Shown: positions 1 to 11,820 of the stretch, in pieces
Numbering within the stretch: the first letter of the stretch is position 1
Layout: every line of letters begins with the position of its first letter
NCBI RefSeq assembly: GCF_000485595.1
Contig: NW_014577074.1
Span: 269,971-333,230, forward strand
Direction: 5' to 3'
DNA from: Priapulus caudatus
Taxonomy: Eukaryota > Priapulida > Priapulimorpha > Priapulimorphida > Priapulidae
Length of the DNA stretch: 63,260 nucleotides
The notes under the pieces: model-generated
What the model saw: only the letters and a program-made list of their open reading frames with translations
The model's database searches: none
What the model was told of the DNA's origin: nothing
Translations under genes and position numbers: made by a program

Positions 1-1725
1 TCATGGTAACCATAGTAATGTTCTGGTTCCTTGGTTGTTGTTGTTTCATGTTCGTAACCATAGTAATGTTCTGGTTCCTTGGTTGTTGTTGTTTCATGTT
101 CGTAACCATAGTAATGTTCTGGTTCCTTGGTTGTTGTTGTTTCATGTTTCGTAACCATAGTAATGATCTGGGTCCCTCTCTTGTTGTTTTGTGGTGGTGC
201 GCATAGTAATATTTGGGGTGGTCGGTTGTAGTTGTCGGGTCAAACACGTCTTGGTAACCATTGTACTTGTATTCTGGATAACTTGGTTCATCAGTAGTTG
301 TATGGGGGTAAACATAGTAATGTTCTGTTCTTTTGGTTGTTGTTGTTGTTTCATGGTAACCATAGTAATGTTCTGGTTCCTTGTTGTTGTTGTTTTATGT
401 TCGTTGCCATAGTAATGTTCTGGTTCTTGGTTGTTGTTGTTGTTTCATGGTAACCATAGTAATGTTTCTGGTTCATCAGTTGTTGTTGTTCATGGTAACC
501 ATAGTAATGTTCTGGTTCCTTGGTTGTTGTTGTTTTATGTTCGTTGCCATAGTAATGTTCTGGTTCCTTGGGTTGTCGTCTCGTCGTAACCATAGTAATG
601 TTCTGGTTCCTCAGTTGTTGTCCTCGCCGTAAGCCATGTAGATGTTCTGGATTCCTCAGTTGTTGTTGTCTACGTCCGTAACCCATAGTAATTGTTTCTG
701 GGTTCGCTGGTTGTTGTTGTCTCGCCGTAACCATAGGTAAGTTATCTGGTTTCCTCAGTTGTTGTTGTCTCGCCGCTATACCATAGTAATGTTCTGTTCC
801 TCAGTTGGTTGTTTGTATCTCGCTCGTAACCAGTAGTAATGTTCTGGTTCCTCAGTTTGTTGTTGCTCGCCGTACCATAGTAATGTTCTGCGTTCCGTCT
901 AGTTGTGCTTGCCTCGCCTGTAAAACCATAGTCAATGTTCTTGGCTGCGCTCATTGTGCTCTGTCTCGTCGTAACCATAGTATGTTCCGGTTCCTTCAGT
1001 TGTGAATTGTCTCAGCCGTAACATAGTAAATGTTCTGGTTCCTCAGTTTGTTGTTGTCTCGCCGTAACCATAGTAAATGTTCTGCGTTCCTTCAGTTGTA
1101 TGTTGTCGTTCGCCGTCAAACCATAGTAATGTTTCTGGTTCCTCATTGTTGTTCTGTCTCGCCGGTAACCATAGTTAATGTTCTGGCTTCTCAGTTTGTT
1201 GTGTCTCGCCCGTAACATAGTAATGTTCTGGTTCTCAGTTGTTGTTTGTTCGCCGAACCATAGTAATGTTACTGCGTCCTCAGTTTGTCTTCTGGTACAA
1301 TGAGAATTTGTCATTTTCTCGCCGTAACCATAGTAATGCTTCTGGTTCCTCAGTTTTGTTGTCCTCGCCGTACCATCATGTAATGTTTTGGTCTGCCTAC
1401 CAGTTGTTGTTGTCGTCGCCGTACCATAGTAATGTTCTGGTTCCTCCATTGTTGTTGTCGTCGCCGTAACAATCCATGATTTCTGGTTCCTTCAGTTGTT
1501 GTATTGTCCTCGCCGTAACCTAATTCGTAATGTTTGGTTGCCTAGTTGGTTGTTTGTTCGTCGCTCGCGCTAACCATAGTAAATGCTTCTGGTTCTCAGT
1601 TGGTGTGTTGTCTCGCGCGTAACCATAGTAATGTTTCGGGTTCCTGCAGTTGTTTGTTGTCTCGCCGTAACCATTAGAAGTAATGTTCTGGTTCCTCAGG
1701 TTGTTGTTGTCTCCGGCCGTAACCA
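1..1725 (-). repeat. Inverted 45/48-bp coding minisatellite
   Basis: Read on the minus strand this is the same array as at 9,419-11,820. From 1,725 down to about 590 the unit is 45 bp and encodes GYGETTTTEEPEHYY. From about 590 to 1 it is 48 bp and encodes GYEHETTTTKEPEHYY. The unit order on the minus strand (45-bp then 48-bp) matches the plus-strand copy, so this is a true inverted copy. Positions 590-1,725 carry frequent one-base indels, whereas 1-590 is cleaner. The array runs off the left edge. Confidence 0.85.
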
Positions 1726-1730
1726 TTTTA

Positions 1731-1934
1731 TTGACAACAACAACAACCAAGGAACCAGAACATTACTATGGTTACCATGAGACAACAACAACAACAGAGG
1801 AACCAGGTCAATACTACGGCTACCACGACAAAACGACAACCACGATACCTAAACACGATCACTACTTTACCAGATCAACTAAGAAACCACTAACACATGA
1901 TGAATATGGCCTTGGAATAATTCACCACTATTAG
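1731..1934 (+). CDS. C-terminal tail of Tyr/Thr-rich repeat protein (copy 1, partial)
   Basis: An open frame begins at the inversion point and ends at TAG 1,932-1,934. It encodes the last two or three repeats (KEPEHYYGYHETTTTTEEP type) and then a non-repetitive basic/aromatic tail ending YGLGIIHHY. The repeats are the same as those downstream of the pentraxin exon at 8,715, so I take this as the 3' end of that gene or of a duplicate. No splice acceptor is seen; the frame simply starts where the inverted array stops. The likely setting is extracellular, given the Thr-rich, probably O-glycosylated repeats. I recognise no named family for the tail. Confidence 0.6.
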   Translation: MTTTTTKEPEHYYGYHETTTTTEEPGQYYGYHDKTTTTIPKHDHYFTRSTKKPLTHDEYGLGIIHHY

Positions 1935-2393
1935 GAGTAATTTATCTATATGTGATGTATCTGACATTCCAATATCGTACTGAATGAAGCACATGACTTA
2001 TTTATACGTTCATTTGCCTTGACTTTATTACGATCAAATGTGACATACTACACATAATATACACTGCGCAGTGCATTTGTTCAGGACGCAGTGCATTGTG
2101 GCAAATATTTATGCTACTGATGAAATTTCGTACTATCAGTGAACCATGCACGTGTATACTATAGGAGTAGATATGCTTATATTTGATGGAACTGGCAATA
2201 TTATAACTGATTGTTCCTGCACTAAATCTAACAAAAGTTAAATTTGTTAACCATCAGCATGACAAATATTCTACGTTATAGTGTTTTGCGCAGAATATTT
2301 AAATTGTAAATACAATATTGTTTGTAAAACACACGTTTACGATCTGACCCGTACCTAATATCTAGTGTATTCGCAATATATCTAATTGTAAGA

Positions 2394-2399
2394 AATAAA
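2394..2399 (+). promoter_or_regulatory. Polyadenylation signal AATAAA (repeat-protein gene)
   Basis: AATAAA lies about 460 bases after the TAG at 1,934, in AT-rich DNA with no open frame. It is the best candidate for the 3' end of the plus-strand gene. Confidence 0.45.
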
Positions 2400-2559
2400 T
2401 TTATGTATAGAAGTAAAGAACGAGTTATGTTGATATATATGTTCATAGAAAACTGGGGTAATCAAAACTACACACACTCACAGCTGTTGAGGTGTGAGTA
2501 AAGATTTAACATATTAACAGACTCAAAGCCCTGAGACAATTCAATATTAGTATACAATA

Positions 2560-2565
2560 TTTATT
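2560..2565 (-). promoter_or_regulatory. Polyadenylation signal AATAAA (Rab11-FIP)
   Basis: TTTATT on the plus strand is AATAAA for the minus-strand FIP gene, about 540 bases past its TGA at 3,105-3,107. It is only about 160 bases from the signal of the facing gene. Confidence 0.4.
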
Positions 2566-3104
2566 TCAAGATACAAAAATAATAAATAGACAAGCTACCA
2601 GTCAAAAAGTGTTAAGTGCCTTCCCAAGATGGGAGCATTAGGTTGAGAAAATTACAGCTGCTGTTACAAGGGGTAAACATTAGACATTGGTGCACACTTC
2701 AGCCAGAAACCTGCGAAATATTTTGGGGAAAAAATTGTGATTGTGAGAGGCGTGAATAGGGGTACCAAGGTGCAGTAATATTAATATGCAGAGTGGTTGT
2801 ACTATTATGGAAGAAAAATGCAAATCCCGCCACATGATTATAATTGAGATCAATGAGCTAGGGTGGAGGCGACTATTGCAGTTCACATCGTCACTTCCAT
2901 AACCATTGCAAATGTTTTACGTTTTTGCTACACAATGACATAAGATTACACCGTGTGCATGATGGCAAAGTTAGTGCCAGCATTGAGAAAAAAACAAGCA
3001 TTTAGAATTGATTCCGAAAGAATCGCAAACAAGGGGCGATTTGTTAATGATGTGGATCCTGCATTGATCCACGACTCCAGGTTCCCTTCCATATACCTCT
3101 GCAT

Positions 3105-6100
3105 TCAGACTATTGAGTGGTGCCGCTCCGCATGCGCTTTCGTGGCTTTCGTCTTTTCGTCTGCCATTTGCAGAATTCTCGGTGTGGTCTCAATGACCTT
3201 GACAAGAAGGTCGTCAATGTAGTCTTCAAGGGCATGTACCAGCTTAGCTTTCTTTTCAATGGTGGACCACTGGTGGCACACGATCTTTAACAGCTCCTGA
3301 GTGACACAAATAACAAAATGACAAGGGGATGAACGATATAAAGATGTTAAATGCAGGAATAATGCAGGGCAGATTCTGCATTATATCTTCATAATCCTCA
3401 CTATATTCTGGTTCACAGCTTACTTGAATTTTGAAGGCTCCATTCTTAGCCATACTACCATACTTTATGTATTTAATAAAACTATAGAGCCCTCTATATT
3501 CGAAGCAGGAGTTTTCATTGATTTCTACTATACTATATATGATAGACAAACCTGTTATTCTAGTGATGCATCTCGTTGCTAGATGCCAATTTTTACTAAC
3601 AAAAATTACACACAGAGCCTCTCCAATGTTGCACAATTTCTTCGTTCACGATCTAAAACCACAGATCTACAATGATTCTGGTCAATTGTTCTCATTTCGA
3701 GAATCGAAGGTAAAAATTTCAAGCACCTCTCTCCCCATATTGGCGTAAGTCGATATAATCTCATCTGGTATTAGTGGCACCGCTTGCTCTTGCTGAAAGT
3801 GTGCAAACGCGTTGGTATGCGTGACATCTGGTGCATCAACCAACCTCAGAACTTCTTCAGAATCGCTACTAGATGCCGAACATAGTGAATGTCGCCTGGC
3901 ACCTACAAACAATAAATTGCCAATTCGCATATCGTCGGACAACTACAGATGATTAACAACCTGTGCTGCACGGATTCTTTGCCACAACCTTACGCTCGCT
4001 GCCTGTGAGCGCATAAGTTGTGAGCGTAATCCACGCTAACTCAGAAAACCAACCTCAAACGAGCTCTTAGCAAGTACGACCTGTGTTTAGCCACACTTAC
4101 ATTGCATATAAAACAGATTAGACTTTTATTCCATCAGTCATGCGTGACAGGAGGAGGATAGAAAATGTTAGCAGCACATGTTTATGGATTGCGGAGCACA
4201 AAGTAACAGCTGGCAATTGATCAGAGCTAATCTGCTATTCTTGTTATCCCTAATACAGAGGCAATTGAGCAGCTAAGCTCCCGCCTGTGCAGATGTGATA
4301 AGAGTAGAATGGAAATTTATCGAGTCAAGCCATATAGTCTTCAAGGAGAAGCCAATCTTTCACTAAAGAAGAGCCAGTGGCGCAACGGATAACGCGTCTG
4401 ACTACGGATCAGAAGATTCCAGGTTCAAATCCTGGCTGGCTCATACATTTTTCCCCTTACAGACATTTTCCTTGTTTTAGAATTGGTCTATTTTACAACA
4501 GAGTTTTACACCATCCCATTACTCCGAAAATATATGGCTATGGCGATCTCGCATCTAACACAAAATCTGTAAATGCAAAAACATGAGACTGTAAGAAATA
4601 ATGATTGCAACCAAAACAATACCAGCTTCCACCAGAGTGCGTAAGCGTTCTCTTCTTGGTTTCACTTGGCAAGACTGGGGATCTTGTCGACGGCCATCTT
4701 TGCTAACGTTCCTGTTCATAAATGTCACGTCTCCTACAGACCCACAGCGACCGACTCCTGCAAAAACACGATTTGAGAAGCAGGCCATGAAAGAACAGAC
4801 ACCCATGAAGATCCCCTCAACTATGTTCGTTTACAGAAAGTTAATGTTGAAGCACATGTTGGCAAAATTCTGCCCAGTGCTGACTGGTTGGACGGTGCAG
4901 CTATCACCTACCTCTGGCGTAACAAGGTTCTCCCGGAAAGCCGACTATGGTGGCCCTGCGACCACGGTCCGATAGGTCAGAGTTGTGCCTCTCTAGCGAC
5001 TTGGATTTTGCCGACTTCAAGCGCGTCAGGTCGAGCAGCGACATCCTGTGCTCGCTCACTCTCCGCCTAATGATGTCCGGCTGCTACTCCGCCGTGAAAA
5101 ACAATAAAACCCACAGATATCATCGATGGGATCACGTCGAATTGTTTGGTGACTGAAACCCTTAGCCAGCCTATTGCAAACCATGGGGGTCCTGGTACCA
5201 TGCACTCTTTTCACGTGAATTTTAAGATCATCGCAAAGGTGAAAATTTGAGAAAAATATCTACAATAACATCAACATGTAACGAAATCTATAAAAAACGA
5301 GTGTACAAAATATTGTTAAATAAAAAAGATTAGTATTTGACCTACGATCTTAAGTCGTACTTGAAATGTTTAAATTTTAAATTCTTTTAAATTTAAAAAG
5401 AATATATCTATCAGACAAAATCATTAGAAGGTATTTTAAAACAGTTGATTTACCCATTTTGACAGCATGTTTTTTCCTGAGCTGACATTTTTGGTATCCA
5501 GACTGATGTCAGATACCACAGGGGGCACCGCTTGCTTGGCTGACTTTTTCTTGATCCACGACTGCAAAAACCAATTCAGCGTCAATCAACTGTAATCAGT
5601 AAGTAAAATGTCATCGTGGGCTAATAATTAAATAACTAAATTACGATTCTAAACAACAATAAAAATTTAGTGAACTAGAATCCAAAAGAGGATGAAAATC
5701 GATGTAAAAAACATGTGAAAACAAATGTCATAATTATAGTGATTATTAATACACATCTACCTTCTTCCTGAACAGGGAAGATGCATGTCCATCTTCAACC
5801 TGTGTGATGACATCATCCTGCACTTCCCGTGCATCATGCACGTTATCATGACTCACTTGTACAGAGGGCGCCGCCCGCCTTGCCAAAGTGTTCAGCTTGT
5901 TCCCTGAGTAGGCAAAAAAGAATAAAGTTCAATGATAACAATAAGCTTAATCAATCTTATAGTTAATCGTAATCCCCTCCACGAGGGAACACAGAATGCT
6001 TTCAACACATATTCAGGGGCCAAGGTTAATTTACGGAGGCACGGTCCTGAACATTGTGTACAGCCATGGCCAGCTGAATTTATCATTGCATCAGGGCAGG

Positions 6101-6619
6101 CAACAACCTTCAGCATAATTTCAAATGTCACCTCGCATGGTTGAAATCTGTCGACAAATAGGCAGAAGGAATGTTTGGATACCAAATTGTATTGTTAGCT
6201 GTGGGTAGGTATAACCAGAACAGGTATGGATAATTGCATGCCTGCAGCATGGCACGTTAGGTAAACCTCTGCTTGTTTGCGCTGTCACTACTATCATTAA
6301 AGAAGCACCGAGTTCAATTAATGCACGACACCATTACATGGGAAAATTTACTCAGCGATTTCTAAACGAGCAGCATCAATTTTCCTACACTCAAAAGTGA
6401 TTAATCAATAGTAAAACTCGTTTTTTCCAGTACTCTCACCCCAAAACTTCACAAGCAGGAAGGTATGGAGGAAATAATTGGGAGAGAATATTCACTAGTT
6501 CTATTATTCTATAAGCAATGCATTTAACTTGAACTGTGATTAAGATATGTACCTAGATGTGACCATGGTCCACCCATGAATCGGAACGGCTGACAATGCT
6601 GACTAATATAATATAATAC

Positions 6620-6665
<46 letters not shown>

Positions 6666-6860
6666 CATATATAAGCGAACTGCTCACCGACACTGTTGGC
6701 GACGTTGAAAATCGAGGAGCCGACTGCTGCGGCCTTCTTCAGCTTGCCTTGCTCGGGAGACGCCTCCGTATGGTTTCTCACGATGCACGTAAGCCGCACC
6801 TCCAGCTCCCCGCGGTACTTGCTGTCCTTGTTGTCATGACGACCTCCAAGTTCCACCCAC
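3105..6860 (-). CDS. RAB11FIP: Rab11 family-interacting protein, 3' exons (copy 1)
   Basis: Class I FIPs couple Rab11 GTPases to recycling endosomes through an N-terminal C2 domain and a C-terminal Rab-binding helix. Exons in transcription order: 6,688-6,860, 5,761-5,903, 5,454-5,561, 4,912-5,080, 3,727-3,902, 3,105-3,296. All have GT-AG borders and compatible phases, and they join in frame to the C2 exons at 21,403-22,000 (397 residues in all). The first exon carries the end of the C2 domain (WVELGG, KYRGELEVRLT). The last two encode REELLKIV and then the Rab-binding motif DYIDDLLVKVIETTP, with the Tyr-Ile-Asp typical of FIPs, ending at TGA. The middle is Ser/Lys-rich, as in other FIPs. The link from 4,912 to 3,902 is the least certain: copy 2 differs by one base there, and a further open stretch at about 4,640-4,760 may be an extra exon. 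Confidence 0.85.
4371..4443 (+). tRNA. tRNA-Arg (anticodon ACG)
   Basis: A 73-base cloverleaf. The acceptor stem GAGCCAG pairs perfectly with CTGGCTC and is followed by discriminator A. The anticodon stem TCTGA/TCAGA closes the loop CTACGGA, giving anticodon ACG, and the T arm is CCAGG-TTCAAAT-CCTGG. There is no intron. The sequence is very close to the animal tRNA-Arg(ACG) I remember. A T-run (catacattttt) follows and could serve as a Pol III terminator. It sits antisense inside a FIP intron. Confidence 0.95.
6622..6664. repeat. (TA)n microsatellite
   Basis: About 20 TA units immediately after the 3' border of the FIP C2-end exon. The duplicate at 17,021-17,038 has only about 9 units, so the copies differ in length here. 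Confidence 0.9.
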
Positions 6861-7654
6861 CTGCGTATAACAACCGCGCTAGTGATCACTTCTGGCCGTG
6901 AAAAACGTCATCGGTGAGCGATGCGGCCGTGTGACAGCTGATTAATCACAGTTATTATCAAACGGAAAGATTCTATTTACGACGAAAGTGGCGGAAACAT
7001 ATCATGGAATGATGTTATAATATTATAGATGAAATGCTTTTAAAGGACAGTAGGAAGTAACTGCAGAGTCGCGTGTATTTCTACTAACAATCACTGCTAC
7101 TTATATTCAAACCTTTTCCACAATAGATTGATTACTACTAAAATAGACAACTCCCGCGTCCCACTGTATTCGCGCTCTACGTGCAGTTGCAAACGAACTC
7201 CACAGGCAGACACAAGTATAGCGCACTGACACCATCAGCCACAATCACCCCAGGGCGCATTCACATGTTCAAGCCCAGATGACCTAGAAAAACCTGCATT
7301 TGCATCATGGGGGGTGGGGGACTATTTTGATGCTAGGGGCTTGTACTGCCACAGCAATTTGGCAGTACCTACAACACGTTTTACACACAGACACATACAC
7401 ATACGCAGACTTGAATGCACATACACATGCTGACACATACAGCCTTGTACAGATTTTCGCTTGATCTGTTAGCCACGAAGGTTGGCAACCACTATTGGGC
7501 CATTGTGCAATTTGGCACTCGGGTGAGTGAAAGCTGGAATTGTAAAAACACAAGGTGTTACGCCACAATCGTATCATCAGGCCAACACTGCACCATATAT
7601 TACTGTGTATCAGTTCTCGTGTAGATGCTGTGCCACTCACTTCCCCACCTTCTC

Positions 7655-7870
7655 ACTTATTCCCTCATTCACCCACTCTCACTCACTCACTCACTCAACC
7701 ACCCAAACCCACACACCTACCCAATCGCTTACTCAGTCACTCACTCACCGACTCACCCATCCAAACCCAAACACCCACCCAATCGCTCATGCCTCCCTCT
7801 CTCTCACTCACGCACTATCTCATCTCTCTACTACTGCTACTGCTACTGCTACTGCTACTACTACTACTAC
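7655..7870. repeat. CACT/ACCC- and CTA/CTG-rich simple repeats
   Basis: Degenerate CACTCACTCA and CCCAAACCCA arrays followed by (CTACTG)n. Similarity to the copy beginning at 18,051 ends inside this tract, near 7,835, so it is the right-hand breakpoint of the duplicated block. Between the last exon border at 6,860 and here I see only non-coding sequence, with a short ACACATAC-type repeat near 7,385-7,440. Confidence 0.8.
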
Positions 7871-7959
7871 CACTGGCGCCCACAGGTCTTAAGAAAGTAG
7901 AAGCACAGAAGGATAAAATCCTCTGATAATAAAAAGCAAGCGCCGTAGGCGCGCTGCAT

Positions 7960-7995
7960 GCTAGGGGGGTCTGGGGGCATGCCCCCCGTGGGAAT
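7960..7995. repeat. GC-rich palindromic interspersed repeat
   Basis: CTAGGGGGGTC followed by the perfect palindrome GGGGGCATGCCCCC and then a GGAATTTTT flank. The same core and flank occur at 29,261-29,300, so this is a dispersed element. I recall similar GGGGGCATGCCCCC elements in other invertebrate genomes but cannot name the family. Confidence 0.7.
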
Positions 7996-8155
7996 TTTTG
8001 AATGGTAGACGTATGGAAATGCAATCTGGTGAGTCTTGCGAGAGAGATTTAGGAACAAAATTTTTTAACCCAAAATTTACTGGAAGCACTGTGCTTTCCG
8101 TCAGTTGCTGTACTGACTTCCAGTGCTTCTATGCTTCTATGCGGGCGCCACTGAC

Positions 8156-8262
8156 TACTACTACTACTACTACTAGCAGTTGCTCCTACTACTGCTGCTG
8201 CTGTTGCTCCTCCTACTGTTGTTGTTGTTGTTGTTGTTGTTGTTGACAGTTGCTGTTGTTGT
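8156..8262. repeat. (CTA)n / (CTG)n / (TTG)n triplet repeats
   Basis: Consecutive triplet tracts: CTA, then CTG/CTC, then about nine TTG. From 8,262 to 8,640 I see only AT-rich non-coding sequence. At 8,650-8,690 there is a short CACTGTCGTT-type direct repeat just before the splice acceptor of the pentraxin exon. Confidence 0.85.
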
Positions 8263-8714
8263 TGTTTGTGTTATACGCAATAACAACTTCACTATTTTGA
8301 CTCGGTATGAATACAGATTTAATTAAATAATATGATATACAGCAGCTATAGTGAATGCTTAAATTCATGAAAAGCACGTAAAAACGAAAATCGTACGTGA
8401 GCACTCCTATGTGGGCCCTCCCGTGTTGCTCCTGTGCCACGGTACAGAGTATACACGCACAGCACGCAGATTTTTAACTGCGTAAATCTCCCAAGGCCTT
8501 TTCGCGATAAAAATGTAAACGATTATTAAGATTATAAAATCGTTATTTAATTGATTCAATATAAAAAAAGATCCAAAAGATAAAATTGTCAGGAAGCACG
8601 ACGCCGATCGACGTTATCCATTTTGATAATACATTGATATCTTGGGTCACTGTCGTTCACTGTCATTCACTGTCGTTCACTGTTGCTCACGCTCGTTGCT
8701 TTTCCTCCTGCCAG

Positions 8715-9441
8715 GGAAGTGTCCGTTGAGCTGCGGGACGGACAGTGGCACCACGCATGCGTGCTGTGGAGAAGGGTCGCCGGCCGCTGGGCGATCTACA
8801 TCGACGGCAGCCTGGTGAAGCAAGGCATCGCGCTGCACCCTAACGGTCGTCTGCGCAGCGGCGGCACGCTCGTTCTCGGACAGGAGCAGGACGTCGTCGG
8901 CGGCGGACTCGATCCGACGCAGAGCTTCGTCGGCTCCATCAGCGACCTGAACATCTTCGGGCGGTCCCTGACGGCACACGACGTGGCGACCGTACGCGCA
9001 GCCTGCACTAACCGCGGCGACGTGCTCGCCTGGAGCGACATCCTCGCCGACGTCCACGGCAGCGTGGCCGTCATTCGGCCATCTTCGCATCCGTGCACCA
9101 ACGGAGCGACAAAGACGGATCCCCCAACACTACCGCAGGCGACAACAGCGAAGGCGTCGCCGGAACCTTATCGGACACCACCACCACCAGCCACTGTGAA
9201 GTTATCGCGAAGGGGTGGACCATCAGTACTGCCGGCAAATACTGTGAAAATATCGCGAGCGTATCAACCAATACAACCGTCTAGAAGTGCTGCAAGGGCA
9301 TCGGCTAGTCCTCACCCAAGATATCGAGCAGCAACTACTGGCAACGTGGAGCATGATTACACGCCTGCAGTACATGTAACGCTGCCAGAGCGTTACCACT
9401 ATTACAGCCATGCGGGAACAACAACAACAACTGAACTGAGG
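8715..9441 (+). CDS. Pentraxin-domain exon of a secreted repeat protein (partial)
   Basis: The exon begins after the acceptor CTCCTGCCAG and stays open for about 240 residues. Residues 5-125 or so match the second half of a pentraxin (LamG/concanavalin-fold) domain: DGQWHHACVLW around the second domain cysteine, WAIYIDG, then GGTLVLGQEQD, a GGGLDPTQSFVG loop (the calcium-site region of pentraxins) and VLAWSDILADVHG near the end. The Ser/Thr of the usual H-x-C-x-S/T-W signature is Leu here. A Pro/Thr/Ser/Arg linker of about 100 residues leads into the 45-bp repeat array. The stop at about 9,439 lies in the first, indel-damaged repeat and is probably a sequencing error. The first half of the domain and any signal peptide must be in an upstream exon that I do not see in this window. 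Confidence 0.75.
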
Positions 9442-11820
9442 TAACCAAGAAACAATTACTATGGTTCGGCGCAGGCCCAAACACAGACAACTGAGGAACG
9501 CAGACCACATTACTATGGTTACGACGAGAAACAACAACTGAGGAACCGAGAAACATTAACTATGGGTTACGCTGACGATCGAGACAACAACAACCAAGGA
9601 ACGGCGATACATTTATGGTTACGGGCGAGACAAGCAACACATGAGGAACCAGAACAATTACCTTATGGTTACTGGCGCAGCACAAACAAGCAACCAAAGG
9701 AACCAGAACATTACTAATGGTTACGGCGAGACAACAACAACGTGAGGAACCAGAACATTACTATGTTACGGCGAGACAACAACAACTGAGGAACCAGAAC
9801 ATTTACTATGGTTACGGCGAGACAACAACAACGAGGAACCAGAACATTACTATGGTTACTGGCGAGACAACAACAACTGAGGAACCAGAACATTACTATG
9901 GTTACGCGCGAGACATACAACAACCAAGGAACCAGAAACATTACTATGGTTAGCGAGCGAGACAAACAACAACTGAGGAACCAGAACATTACTATGGTTA
10001 CGGCGAGACAACAACAACTGAGGAACCAGAACATTACTATGGTTACGGCGAGACAACAACAACTGAGGAACCAGAACATTACTATGGTTACGGGCGAGAC
10101 AACACACACTGAGGAACCAGAACATTACTATGGTTACGGCGAGACAAACAACAAACCAAGGAACCGAGAACTACTATGGTTACGGCGAGACAACAAACAA
10201 CTGAGGACCAGAACATTACTTATGGTTACAGGCGAGCAAACAACAACTGAGGAACCAGAACAATTACTATGGTTACGGCGAGACTAAAACAACTGAGGAA
10301 CCAGAAACTTACTATGGTTACTGGCGGAGAACAACAACAACTGAGGAACCGAAAACGCATACTATGGTTAGGCGAGACCACAAGCAACTGGAGGACAGAA
10401 CATACTATGGTTACGGCGAGACAACCCAACACCGCACTTGAGGAACCAGAACATTACTATTGTTACGGCGAGACAACAACAACTGATGAACCAGAACATT
10501 CATATGGTTAACGGCCGAGACAACAAACAATGAGAACCAGAACATTTACTATTGTTACGGCGAGGACAACAACACTGAGGAACGCAGAACATTACTATGG
10601 TTACGCGGCGAGACAACAAACTGAGGAACCAGAACATTGTACTATCGGTATACAGGCGAGACAACAACAACTGAGGTACCAGGAACATTACTGATGGTTA
10701 GCGGCGAGACAACACAACAACCTGAGGAACCAGAACATTACTATGGTTAGACCGAGACAACAACAACTGAGAGGAACGAGACATTACTATGGTTAACGGT
10801 GACGGAAGATAACAACCAACTGGAGGAACCACGAACAATTACTATGGTTAACGGGCGACGACAACAAAAGCTGAGGAACCAGAATTACTTATGGTTAGCG
10901 GCGAGACAACAACAACCATAGGAACCAGGACATTACTGATGGTTACGGCGGAGACACAACAAACTGAGGAACCAGACTTACTATAGTTACGGCGAGACAA
11001 CAACAACGCAGGAACCAGGAACATTACTAATGGTTCACGGCGAGGACAACAAACAACTGAGGACGGAGAACAATTACTATGGTTACGGCGAGACAACAAC
11101 AAACTTGGGAAACCAGAACATTTACTATGGTTACGACGGACGACAAACCAAGGACACCAGAACATTTACTATGGCCAAAAAAAACCATAAAACGAATACA
11201 AACAAACAACAAGGAAGGAACGCAGAACTTACTATGGTGTACCGATGAAACAAACAACAACTTGATGAAGCCAGAAACTGTTCTATGGTTTACCATGAAA
11301 CATCAACACATACTAATAGACACGCAGAACATTACTATAGGCAACGAAACATAAAACAAAAACAGAACCAGGAAACCAGATACATTACTATGATGGTACC
11401 CATGAAACAAGCAACAACAACCATAAGAACCAGAACATTACTATGTTTACCCGCCATTACAAACTGAGTGAACCACACCAGTTATCCAGAATACACAGAT
11501 TACACATGGTTGACCAAGACGTGTTTGACTCCGACAAACTACAACCGACCACGCGCCAAAATATTACTGATGGCGCACGAACGCACAAAACAACTAAGAG
11601 AGAGGACCAGGATTCATTACTATGGTTACAGAAACATTGAAAAAACAAACAAACCAAGTGAACGCAGAACTATTACTATGGTTACGAACATTGGAAAAAC
11701 AAACAACAACCCAAGGACCAGAACATACTATGGTACGAAACATGAAACAATACAAACAAAACCAAGGACCAGAAAACGATTACTAATGGTACCATGAGAC
11801 AACAACCAACAACAGACCCC
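9419..11820 (+). repeat. 45/48-bp coding minisatellite, Tyr/Thr/Glu-rich
   Basis: Roughly 35 or more units of 45 bp (GYGETTTTEEPEHYY) are followed from about 11,150 by a longer unit with Lys in place of one Glu (GYEHETTTTKEPEHYY). Because 45 and 48 are multiples of three, the array is coding by design and continues the frame of the pentraxin exon. Nearly every unit has a one- or two-base insertion or deletion, so no single frame spans it. The same loss of frame in non-coding DNA just downstream (11,900-14,140) points to read error, not decay. The predicted product is an acidic Thr/Tyr-rich extracellular stalk; Thr runs suit O-glycosylation and YY pairs suit sulfation or cross-linking (inference). 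Confidence 0.85.

Noticed and set aside
4555-4806. Minus frame with a hydrophobic stretch as a FIP exon or membrane protein
   Set aside because: No donor in the phase needed by the next exon, and FIPs have no membrane span; kept only as a possible extra exon.
9441-11820. Stops in the 45-bp array as proof of a pseudogene
   Set aside because: Indels are equally frequent in adjacent non-coding sequence, pointing to read error.
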